Positions 54,916-62,158 of a stretch of DNA of 64,000 nt are shown here, piece after piece (position 1 is the stretch's first letter; every line of letters starts with the position of its first letter). The stretch covers positions 38,043 through 102,042 of the forward strand of contig CAZJRB010000013.1 in the NCBI GenBank assembly GCA_964547995.1. The letters are read 5' to 3'. Source of the DNA: CAZJRB01 sp964547995. GTDB taxonomy: Bacteria > Planctomycetota > Planctomycetia > Pirellulales > Thermoguttaceae. The translations under genes were made by a program, and so were the position numbers. Below the pieces are notes generated by a model that worked only from the letters and a program-made list of their open reading frames with translations, was not told where the DNA came from and made no database searches.

Positions 54916-55152
54916 ATGGCACGCAACATACGAGTGGAAAATAGGCGTGGCTTCGAGCAAATGCTAAAGGCGTTTCGCAAAAAAAGCTGTACCATCTTGC
55001 AAGAGGTCAAGGCCCGCAAGTTCTATGAATCGCCGTCCGAGAAACGGCGAAGGGAACTACGCCAAAGGGAACGTGACAAGAGGATAGCGGAGTCCCTTGA
55101 AGAAAAACGTCGCAATCACCCAACGGTGGCATCAGCCGTTCACCGGTTCTGA
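54916..55152 (+). CDS. Ribosomal protein bS21 paralogue
   Basis: This 78-residue protein starts at 54916 after AAAGGAGG. The sequence MARNIRVENRRGFEQMLKAF, then KARKFYESPSEKRRRELRQR, follows the bS21 pattern (N-terminal strand, amphipathic helix, FYExPS, Arg/Lys-rich helix). bS21 sits on the 30S platform near the anti-Shine-Dalgarno sequence and helps initiation; phage-encoded copies are known. In this element it could bias ribosomes to element mRNAs. It is longer than many bS21 by a charged tail. Confidence 0.75.
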   Translation: MARNIRVENRRGFEQMLKAFRKKSCTILQEVKARKFYESPSEKRRRELRQRERDKRIAESLEEKRRNHPTVASAVHRF

Positions 55153-55245
55153 AACCAAAACAAACTTGTTTGTCGCCTACAACTGGCGAATCATCTACAC
55201 CGGCCGAAAGGAATGGCCGAAACCTCAATAGAAAAGGAGGAGATT

Positions 55246-55686
55246 ATGAAGTCTACCAACCCCAACTGTCCCGAGTGCCAGCGTTATGTCAGTGTCACCA
55301 AGGGCACCGGAGTCGATCTAGTTACATACCACGTTGAGGCAATGCTCCGTGATGAGACTGGTCTATCAGGCTGGCAAGACATTACCCCATGGCCTGAGCC
55401 CAACCTATCAGGGATTAACTACTGGTACGAGCACCCTGCTGGCGTCGAAGCCCATATCAACATAGATCAGGACGCCATTGATATCAGTATCTATGACCCG
55501 GACGAACCGGAAGGTTACGCCACCGAGGAGGAGGCGAATGCGGCTATTGCCGAAGAACTGGCTCGGTTGGAGAGGCTTCGACGGGGTGAACCGGAGGCTT
55601 ATCGTGTTAGGACTACTGACGCTGCGAAGCGCCGTATCGACCGACCTAGGGAAGGAGGCGAAACACGAAAATCTATTACGAGATGA
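55246..55686 (+). CDS. Hypothetical acidic protein with CPEC motif
   Basis: This 146-residue protein starts at the ATG at 55246, five bases after AAGGAGGAG; an in-frame ATG at 55213 is possible. The N-terminus NPNCPECQRYVSVT has a single Cys pair, followed by an acidic middle with many Tyr and Trp and a charged C-terminus. The same NPNCP start occurs in the gene at 56215. No family recognised. Confidence 0.6.
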   Translation: MKSTNPNCPECQRYVSVTKGTGVDLVTYHVEAMLRDETGLSGWQDITPWPEPNLSGINYWYEHPAGVEAHINIDQDAIDISIYDPDEPEGYATEEEANAAIAEELARLERLRRGEPEAYRVRTTDAAKRRIDRPREGGETRKSITR

Positions 55687-55722
55687 AGCTTGCTGAACAC
55701 GGCGACATCTAATCTTATCGTT

Positions 55723-55743
55723 GCCGCAGATAGCGGCGTTTTC
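55723..55743 (+). terminator. Possible intrinsic terminator
   Basis: GCCGC-AGATA-GCGGC is followed by GTTTTCT, 37 bases after a small-gene stop. Short stem but with a U-rich tail, unlike the other hairpins of the element. Confidence 0.5.
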
Positions 55744-55817
55744 TAGTCGGTCGGATCACTCGGCACTGACGCCAAGCACTCATTTCAACGCCAACAGGCG
55801 TTGTTAGGAGAATTGCT

Positions 55818-56138
55818 ATGTCTGACAAGACAAAAGTGCGAGCCGTCCATCAGTCAGGACGGCTAACCGTTGATCGTGTCTTTCTCGTTGAAGTACCGGA
55901 CGACTGTACCGACGAGGAAATCATACAAGCCATCGAGGAGATCGAGGCAGAAGAATGTGAGGAAGGCGACAAGACGCCTGATGAGGGCGTCTTTGGGATG
56001 TGGGGGTGTGATCACTTTGCCGTGCCCGAACCGCCACTGGATACCGACAAGCCGGAGATTGGCGAGGATAGCGTCTACGTCAATTCGTCTGGCGAGTATC
56101 GCTTTACCCGCAAGGATGGGAGGCTTGTGTTGGTCTAG
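55818..56138 (+). CDS. Hypothetical acidic protein
   Basis: This 106-residue protein follows TTAGGAGAATTGCT. It has a short beta-like N-terminus (RLTVDRVFLVEVPDD), then a strongly acidic helix (EEIIQAIEEIEAEECEEGD) and a C-terminal SGEYRFTRKDGRLVLV. No family recognised. A short inverted repeat AACGCC/GGCGTT precedes the ribosome binding site. Confidence 0.6.
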   Translation: MSDKTKVRAVHQSGRLTVDRVFLVEVPDDCTDEEIIQAIEEIEAEECEEGDKTPDEGVFGMWGCDHFAVPEPPLDTDKPEIGEDSVYVNSSGEYRFTRKDGRLVLV

Positions 56139-56148
56139 CACATCAGGA

Positions 56149-56182
56149 GCCCACCCTCTCCCGCTTGCGGGAGAGGGTGGGC
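56149..56182. terminator. 16-bp perfect hairpin between small genes
   Basis: GCCCACCCTCTCCCGC-TT-GCGGGAGAGGGTGGGC begins ten bases after the previous stop and ends before the AAGGAG of the next gene. With so small a loop the central pairs must open. Downstream it is A-rich, not U-rich. Confidence 0.6.
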
Positions 56183-56214
56183 GACGATCACAAACAAAAA
56201 AAGGAGTAACACCA

Positions 56215-56604
56215 ATGAAAAAAACTACGAAGAACCCCAACTGTCCTGACTGCGGCACGCCGATCGGCCAGCCGCACAAGGACGGATGCGATGTTGAACG
56301 ATGCTCGGTTTGCGGCGGCCAGCGGGCTACTTGCGACTGCCCCGAACACGATCCCGAGGAATCAGTATGGACGGGGGAGTGGCCGGGGGCGTCCACGTGT
56401 CCGCCCGAGGAAGATATAGCAAGCATAAGGAAGCAAGTGATCGAAGAGATGTTCCACCCGTCCGAAAGGCAGACCGCCGAATTTCTGTGGGATCAAGGGG
56501 CAGAGGCGATTCCTTTTTGGAAAGGCTTTTGTGACTATATGGACGAACGGTTGCATTATCGCAAGAGGTGGGACAAAGACCACAGGACTCACGTATCGTC
56601 TTAA
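56215..56604 (+). CDS. Cys-rich zinc-ribbon-like protein
   Basis: This 129-residue protein starts at 56215 after AAGGAG. Residues 9-45 hold CPDCGTPIGQPHKDGCDVER, then CSVCGGQRATCDCPEHD, giving eight Cys and nearby His, probably two zinc sites. Similar Cys patterns occur in phage and satellite proteins of unknown role. The C-terminal half is helical (FHPSERQTAEFLWDQG). Confidence 0.65.
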   Translation: MKKTTKNPNCPDCGTPIGQPHKDGCDVERCSVCGGQRATCDCPEHDPEESVWTGEWPGASTCPPEEDIASIRKQVIEEMFHPSERQTAEFLWDQGAEAIPFWKGFCDYMDERLHYRKRWDKDHRTHVSS

Positions 56605-56620
56605 CGACTACGCCGATCCA

Positions 56621-56641
56621 GCCCTCGCTTGTTGCGAGGGC
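56621..56641. terminator. 8-bp hairpin between small genes
   Basis: GCCCTCGC-TTGTT-GCGAGGGC, 17 bases after the Cys-rich protein stop and before the AGGAGG of the next gene. Confidence 0.5.
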
Positions 56642-56682
56642 GGCGGCGAGAGATTGACACCTAAGAAATAGGAGGTATGCAA

Positions 56683-57024
56683 ATGGTCAAACTAAGCGAG
56701 TGGTACGAGGAGGTCGAACGAGAATTGACGGGCAACGAGTCAAGACTGTTGCTATTGCACCGCATCAAGGCAATGCGGAATGAGGCCGATGCAGGGCAAT
56801 GGAGTAGAGTCTACGGGGACACTATCGAGATTGCCAATCCAGAGTTGTCTGATTTGGTGTTCTTTGCGTGTGCCGAGAACTGGCTGATGTGGCTGGCAGA
56901 TGAGGAGGGCCGAGAGGGCGATTGCCAACGGCACAGTGATCGTTACGAGAATGTGAACCGAGAGATATGGTCGGATCGTTTCACTGCTGAAGAGCAGGTG
57001 TTAGCGTATAAGGTGTTGGACTAG
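56683..57024 (+). CDS. Hypothetical helical protein
   Basis: This 113-residue protein starts at the ATG at 56683, seven bases after AGGAGG; an ATG at 56677 is too close to it. It is helical and acidic with several Trp (LSEWYEEVERELTGNESRL; CAENWLMWLADEEG). No family recognised. It is the last member of the small-gene array. Confidence 0.6.
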   Translation: MVKLSEWYEEVERELTGNESRLLLLHRIKAMRNEADAGQWSRVYGDTIEIANPELSDLVFFACAENWLMWLADEEGREGDCQRHSDRYENVNREIWSDRFTAEEQVLAYKVLD

Positions 57025-57142
57025 CGCATAAGAAAGCTCTTTCCCAGGAAGATGACGCCCAGCAGGACTAACGAGAAATAGAAATGTAACGATGAAAACT
57101 AGCTCCGTCTCGGCGTGAGGCTGTGGCCTCACTTCCCAGCAG

Positions 57143-58408
57143 TTGTACGATGACCTGCTGGATGCGGAAGATGTCATTGGGAAACGGATCATCTCGACCC
57201 GATTGCGTTCCAACGTGACGATACGTGAGGAGAATGCGACAGCAGCGTTGGAGGTGATGAGCCGGTTTGCCGCAAATCCCAAGTGGCTCATTTACTTGCC
57301 GCCAACGATGTCTCCGTGCGAAACGAGCGAAGAAGCCGGGTTCCTTGAACATCCGGCTCAAGCATTTTCGTACTATCGCAGTCAGGGCACACCAAGAGTC
57401 GTTTGCGAGGAGAAGCACATGGGCTCCCGAGCGGTGGTCATCGTGTGTCGGGATGAAACTGTTGCCCGTGAACGGTTTGGAGTTGTCGGTGACGAATCCG
57501 GTATTGTCTACACTCGCACAGGACGACGGTTCTTCAATGATAAGGAATTGGAGATCAAGTTCCTGGGGCGGATCAACGCAGCGATGCACTCTGCCGGATT
57601 CTGGGAGAAGTTCGAGACAACCTGGGCCTGTTTGGATTGTGAGTTGATGCCCTGGTCGGCCAAGGCCCAAGAACTTCTGCGGACACAGTATGCGGCGGTC
57701 GGCGCAGCGGGGCAGGCTTCACTGCCAGGAACAATAACAGTCCTTGAGCAGACCGCCCAGCGAATGGGCGAATCAGGGAACCAAGGTGTTCAGGAACTCC
57801 TGAACCGTTACCGGACTCGTCATGAGTCCATCCAGAAATTCGTGACCGCATACCGACAGTATTGCTGGTCGGTTGAGTCCGTTGACGACCTGAAGCTGGC
57901 TCCATTTCACCTGATGGCAACGGAAGGCAAGGTACACATCGACCGCAACCATGTATGGCACATGGATACACTGGGGGAGATTTGCCGGGGGGACTCGAAG
58001 CTACTGACCGCTACGCCGTACAAGGTGATAGACATTACCGACCCGGACAGTCAAGCCGAGGGCATCCAATGGTGGCTGGACCTCACAGAACGGGGCGGCG
58101 AAGGCATGGTGGTCAAGCCTTTGGATTTCACGGTTCGAGGCAAACGTGGTTTGGCCCAACCTGCTGTGAAGTGCCGAGGTCGGGAATACCTCCGTATCAT
58201 CTACGGTCCCGAATACACCAACGAGGAACATCTAACACGCCTGCGTTCCCGTGGGCTGGGTGCCAAACGGTCATTGGCACTGCGGGAGTTCGCCCTTGGC
58301 ATTGAAGCCCTTGAACGGTTCGTCCGCAAGGAACCTCTGCGTCGGGTGCATGAGTGCGTCTTTGGCGTGCTCGCCCTGGAAAGCGAACCGGTTGATCCGA
58401 GGTTGTGA
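57143..58408 (+). CDS. Stand-alone Pnkp-type RNA ligase (adenylyltransferase) domain
   Basis: These 421 residues match only the C-terminal ligase part of bacterial polynucleotide kinase-phosphatase, an RNA-repair enzyme. Visible motifs are the nucleotidyl Lys in EEKHMGSRAVV (about residue 92), GEGMVVKPLDF (about 320) and QPAVKCRGREYLRIIYGPEY. The kinase and phosphatase domains that normally precede it (about 450 residues) are absent. An in-frame stop lies 30 bases upstream; the only start is a TTG without a ribosome binding site, and homology seems to extend a few codons before it. So it is either a genuine ligase-only protein or a 5'-truncated relic. Confidence 0.75.
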   Translation: MYDDLLDAEDVIGKRIISTRLRSNVTIREENATAALEVMSRFAANPKWLIYLPPTMSPCETSEEAGFLEHPAQAFSYYRSQGTPRVVCEEKHMGSRAVVIVCRDETVARERFGVVGDESGIVYTRTGRRFFNDKELEIKFLGRINAAMHSAGFWEKFETTWACLDCELMPWSAKAQELLRTQYAAVGAAGQASLPGTITVLEQTAQRMGESGNQGVQELLNRYRTRHESIQKFVTAYRQYCWSVESVDDLKLAPFHLMATEGKVHIDRNHVWHMDTLGEICRGDSKLLTATPYKVIDITDPDSQAEGIQWWLDLTERGGEGMVVKPLDFTVRGKRGLAQPAVKCRGREYLRIIYGPEYTNEEHLTRLRSRGLGAKRSLALREFALGIEALERFVRKEPLRRVHECVFGVLALESEPVDPRL

Positions 58409-58621
58409 GCGGCGAGAGGCCCATCGCAACACCAGAACCGACGGTCCTGCCACCTTCACGGGCAATGTCCAGCACAACATTGTCGCCCAGCATCCCCCGC
58501 TTTTTCTGGCAGGTCACGGGAATTGAGAATTCCCTGTCGCATCTCTGGGGCGGTCTCCCATTTATCTCATAGGGAGGCATTCGGACCCCCTCATTGCAGG
58601 AAACACTCAGGAGGAAATCCA

Positions 58622-58975
58622 ATGTTCAACACCCGAAAGACGCTGATTGGGCTCGCCGCACTTGCCCTGGTCATTGGCTTCACCGCAGCAACGGCTGAGG
58701 CGCAGGTCGGAACCTCGTACATCTACTACGGCTCAGTCTATCCGTTCTATGGCACGCAAATCTACTACGGCGAGGTCTACACGATGCCCTACTGGGGATC
58801 GGGCGTTTACATTCAGACGGGATATCCGTATGTGCGGCCCTACGTGCCGAGGACGACCTACGAAGCCCCAACGTCATACAAGAGGACACTGCCGAGCACT
58901 ACAAGGACATCATCCAGGGACATCTACGGTATCCAACCCCGGACTGCACCTCCCAGACGACCACTTATACACTGA
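58622..58975 (+). CDS. Small secreted Tyr-rich protein
   Basis: This 117-residue protein starts at the ATG at 58622 after AGGAGG. A signal peptide (LIGLAALALVIGFTAATAEA) is followed by a Tyr/Gly/Pro-rich mature part (YIYYGSVYPFYGTQIYYGEV) and a basic Pro-rich tail. No family recognised. It is likely periplasmic or surface-exposed. Confidence 0.65.
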   Translation: MFNTRKTLIGLAALALVIGFTAATAEAQVGTSYIYYGSVYPFYGTQIYYGEVYTMPYWGSGVYIQTGYPYVRPYVPRTTYEAPTSYKRTLPSTTRTSSRDIYGIQPRTAPPRRPLIH

Positions 58976-59002
58976 CATCACTTTCGTTTGGATTGGTTAA
59001 AA

Positions 59003-59038
59003 CAAACAAACTCCCGCCGTGAGGCGGGAGTTTGTTTG
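59003..59038. terminator. Bidirectional intrinsic terminator
   Basis: CAAACAAACTCCCGCC-GTGA-GGCGGGAGTTTGTTTG is a perfect 16-bp stem with A-rich and T-rich ends, 28 bases after the secreted protein stop. This is the best classical terminator in the window. Confidence 0.8.
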
Positions 59039-59086
59039 AACGGCCCCAACTTGCCCGAACCTTTCCTTGCCGCTACGATAACACCC

Positions 59087-59488
59087 ATGCCCTGGATAGA
59101 ATGGTACAACAGCCTGTGGAAGCCGTCGTGGACGCCAGAGCCGTCCACTATCGGCCTAATCTGGCAGATTCTCTACCCGATCATTCTGGTGAGTTTCGGC
59201 TTCGTTTTTGTGCAGGCGATAAGGAAGAAGTTGCCTTGGCGGGTGGCCTTGCCGTTCGCCATCAACCTTGTGGCTAATCTGATCTTCACACCGATCCAGT
59301 TTGGGATGAGGAACCTGCCCCTGGCATCGGTGGACATCCTGATTGTTTGGGCAACGATCATTTGGATGATGGTTGCTGTCTGGGCACACTACAAATGGGT
59401 CGCCGTGGCACAGGTGCCGTACTTCGTGTGGGTGTCGATTGCGACGGTGCTGCAACTGTCGATTACTTGGATGAATTGGAAACCATGA
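59087..59488 (+). CDS. TspO/MBR-family membrane protein
   Basis: This 133-residue protein has about five hydrophobic helices. The TspO signature is seen in LWKPSWTPEPSTIGLIWQIL and PFAINLVANLIFTPIQFGM. TspO proteins bind tetrapyrroles and take part in stress response and light/oxygen signalling. The start at 59087 is followed by PWIEWYNSLW. Its stop overlaps the start of the UvsE fusion gene (ATGA), so the two are translationally coupled. Confidence 0.85.
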   Translation: MPWIEWYNSLWKPSWTPEPSTIGLIWQILYPIILVSFGFVFVQAIRKKLPWRVALPFAINLVANLIFTPIQFGMRNLPLASVDILIVWATIIWMMVAVWAHYKWVAVAQVPYFVWVSIATVLQLSITWMNWKP

Positions 59489-60627
59489 TTCGCCTTGGGC
59501 TTTGCTGCATTTTCCGAGACCAGCCCATCAAGTTCCGCAACACCACGGCTACTGCGGTCAGCAAAATGGAGCGGACCGACGCCCTCGTGAAGCTATCCGG
59601 CCTTTGTATGTCCAACGCCGATGCGCTGCTGGCTTCGCTTCAGTTCTGCGCCGACAACGGGATCGGGTGCTTTCGGATCAATAGCCAGATTTTTCCGCTA
59701 AAGACGCATCCTGAGTGCGGTTATGCCATCGACGATCTTCCCCAGGGTGATGAGATCATTCGGCGGTTCAAAAAGTGCGGGCGATTCGCCAAGAAGCACA
59801 AGCTGCGAACCTGTTTTCATCCCGATCAGTTCGTCGTGCTCAACTCTCCCCGGTCCGACGTGGTGAAGAACTCCATCGAGGAATTGGAGTATCAGTCTGA
59901 AGTTGCGCAGTGGGTTGGGGCAGATGTGGTGAACGTCCACGGTGGCGGTGCCTACGGCGATAAACACAAGGCACTAGCCCGCTTTACTCGTAACCTGAAG
60001 CGATTATCACGGCGGGTGCGATCTCGCCTGACCGTAGAGAATGACGACCGAACTTACACCCCCGCTGACCTACTACCATTGTGTCTTGCTGGAGGTATTC
60101 CCTTGGTCTATGACGTGCATCACCATCGCTGCAATCCAGACGGACTTTCAGAGGAAGAAGCCACCGAGCGTGCCATCACCACATGGAACCGAGAACCTAT
60201 GTTCCACATTTCGAGCCCGATTGAAGGCTGGAATGGCCCAAAGCCCGAACGTCATCATGACTTCATCGACGTGAAGGATTTTCCAGTCTCTTGGCACGAC
60301 CTCGGCATCACCGTCGAGGTTGAAGCGAAAGCGAAGGAACTGGCGGTATTGAAGCTGGCGAAGCAATTGGGCGAACGGTGGTTTGTTTATGTTCTGCGAT
60401 GTGCTGATGGCTCACTTTATACGGGCATCGCAAAGGATGTGGACCGACGACTCGAACAACACAATGCTGGTACTGCTTCACGCTACACACGCAGCCGATT
60501 GCCAGTGACTCTTGAATACCAGGAAGAGCAGTTGAATCAGAGCTTGGCTTTGAAGCGTGAAATGGCGATCAAGGCGATGTCACGGAAGCAAAAAGAATTG
60601 CTGATCCGCTTGGCAAAGAAGTCGTGA
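59485..60627 (+). CDS. uvsE: UvsE (UVDE) endonuclease fused to a GIY-YIG nuclease
   Basis: This 380-residue protein begins MIRLGLCCIF. The UVDE TIM-barrel metal-site segments are all visible: FHPDQFVVLNSP (about 110), NVHGGGAYGDK (about 150), VENDDRTYTPADLL (about 184) and YDVHHHRCNP (about 209). UvsE nicks 5' of UV photoproducts. Residues 299-375 add a complete GIY-YIG domain: WFVYVLRCADGSLYTGI, DVDRRLEQHN and a likely catalytic Glu in KREMAIK. UvsE alone is about 300 residues. The ATG overlaps the TspO stop. Confidence 0.9.
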   Translation: MIRLGLCCIFRDQPIKFRNTTATAVSKMERTDALVKLSGLCMSNADALLASLQFCADNGIGCFRINSQIFPLKTHPECGYAIDDLPQGDEIIRRFKKCGRFAKKHKLRTCFHPDQFVVLNSPRSDVVKNSIEELEYQSEVAQWVGADVVNVHGGGAYGDKHKALARFTRNLKRLSRRVRSRLTVENDDRTYTPADLLPLCLAGGIPLVYDVHHHRCNPDGLSEEEATERAITTWNREPMFHISSPIEGWNGPKPERHHDFIDVKDFPVSWHDLGITVEVEAKAKELAVLKLAKQLGERWFVYVLRCADGSLYTGIAKDVDRRLEQHNAGTASRYTRSRLPVTLEYQEEQLNQSLALKREMAIKAMSRKQKELLIRLAKKS

Positions 60628-60677
60628 TAGCCCTTTTCAAAATCTCCGAGAGTTACCATCGTAGTCTTGCCACCTAC

Positions 60678-61436
60678 TCAAATAGCCCTCCCCAGATAGA
60701 AGACGTAGCCGTAGCTGTCGCCGTATTCCCTCCAAAAGTCGATTTCTTGCTGCAAGCTATCCGCAAATGCTTGGGCGTCGGCGTTGTCGGACTTTTCCGA
60801 TCGGAAGACGGCAAGGTGTTCCTGCAACGGCCCGTAATAACTCTCCCAGTCCTCGGGGGGCAAGACGAAATGACCAACCGGCTTGAAACCTGCTATGCGA
60901 AGTCTCGTCAGGTTGTCTTCGATATTGGTCATGGCGGGATATTCGGTAGTCCAGAAGTCCACGGCTTCCCGAGGCGGAGCTTCGCAGAGCCAGGAAACCT
61001 CCGAAACGGCGATGAATCCACCCACCCGCAGAAGCCGTCGCCAACGCTTCAGTCCTTGCTCAAACCCGATGATGTAAATGGCCGCTTCCGCCCAAACGAG
61101 ATCGAAAGAACCGTCCGGGAAAGGTGGATCGGCCATGTCCGCTTCGACGGTTGTGATCCTCTTTGTCAGTCCTTCAGTGGCAGCCTGGGCTTCCAGTTGG
61201 TTGAGAAACGGCTGGTAGATTTCTACCGCCGTGACGTTGCCCTGGGTGGCCCTCGCCAGGACGAGCGATGCCACCCCTGAACCGCATCCGAAATCGACAA
61301 TGCGAGGCTTGGGCGGCAGCCCGCCGAGCATTGAGAGTGCCTTGAGGGTAGATGCCTCGCTGCCCGGTCCTTTTCGTTGCACGCCTTCGTAGAACGAGAA
61401 CATCAACGCCATTTGCGGGTCAGAGTCTTGTGTCAT
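60678..61436 (-). CDS. Class I SAM-dependent methyltransferase
   Basis: This 252-residue protein has the Rossmann motif I VDFGCGSGVASL, the acidic end of strand 2 in AVEIYQPF, and motif DLVWAEAAIYIIGF. The pattern is of small-molecule class I methyltransferases (UbiE-like). The substrate is unknown. It ends 50 bases from the UvsE fusion stop, on the other strand. Confidence 0.85.
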   Translation of the reverse strand: MTQDSDPQMALMFSFYEGVQRKGPGSEASTLKALSMLGGLPPKPRIVDFGCGSGVASLVLARATQGNVTAVEIYQPFLNQLEAQAATEGLTKRITTVEADMADPPFPDGSFDLVWAEAAIYIIGFEQGLKRWRRLLRVGGFIAVSEVSWLCEAPPREAVDFWTTEYPAMTNIEDNLTRLRIAGFKPVGHFVLPPEDWESYYGPLQEHLAVFRSEKSDNADAQAFADSLQQEIDFWREYGDSYGYVFYLGRAI

Positions 61437-61673
61437 GAGCAATCCCTATTTTCCGTCGTGGTGCCTCACACACCGTCAAAATCATAGCCAACGATTCATC
61501 ATCAGCCAACCGATGCTCCGTTCCAACCTCGATCAGTGCCGACGAAGGCAAGCCCCCCCGTCTTTCGCATCCACGCATAACCCATGTGGCCGCCAGGGGG
61601 TGCTTGCCGTCAATCCCCCGCAGGGGTAAAATTGCCGCTTTGAGGGCCCTCTTCTTTATATTGGGGATGAGCG

Positions 61674-62144
61674 ATGGCAGTCTGGCTAGCTCGGGCGGGT
61701 CGGCAGGGTGAACACGAGCAGACGGCACTGGACCAGGGGATCGCAGCGATTGGCTGGCTCGACATGCCCGACATGGGTTCGGCGCAGGATCGGGAGGCCG
61801 TCACCGAACTCTATCGCCAAACGTATCCCGATTCCTCAACCAAAACGATGAGGAACCACGTTGCCCAACTTTGGGCCTTCCGGGGGCGTATTCAGGCTGG
61901 TGATCTCATCGTCTTGCCGTTGAAAACGCAGTCGGCCATCGCCATCGGCAAAGCCACTGGCCCGTATCAGTACCGGACGGACTTGGGGGACAGCATCCGG
62001 CATACCCGGCCCGTCGAGTGGTCGGTCACTGACCTTCCTCGCACATCATTCGATCAAGACCTGCTCTACTTGTTCGGAGCATTTATCAGTTCAGTTCGCA
62101 CCAACCTCTGCCCAATTCGTTGTCCTAGCCTTGCCATTCTCTAA
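61674..62144 (+). pseudogene. Mrr-like restriction endonuclease, N-terminal fragment
   Basis: Residues 1 to about 138 (MAVWLARAGRQGEHEQTALD; DLIVLPLKTQSAIAIGKATG; FDQDLLYLFGAFISS) match the N-terminal EVE-like domain of Mrr-type restriction endonucleases. The frame then changes to unrelated sequence and stops at 62144. The catalytic Mrr domain is missing, and the symporter gene starts 15 bases later, so the gene looks truncated by an insertion or deletion. Confidence 0.65.
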
Positions 62145-62158
62145 TCGGAGATGCCAAC

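Noticed and set aside
57025..57142. Upstream coding for a kinase/phosphatase part of Pnkp
   Set aside because: A stop codon lies in frame 30 bases upstream and no kinase or phosphatase motif is seen in any frame of this gap.
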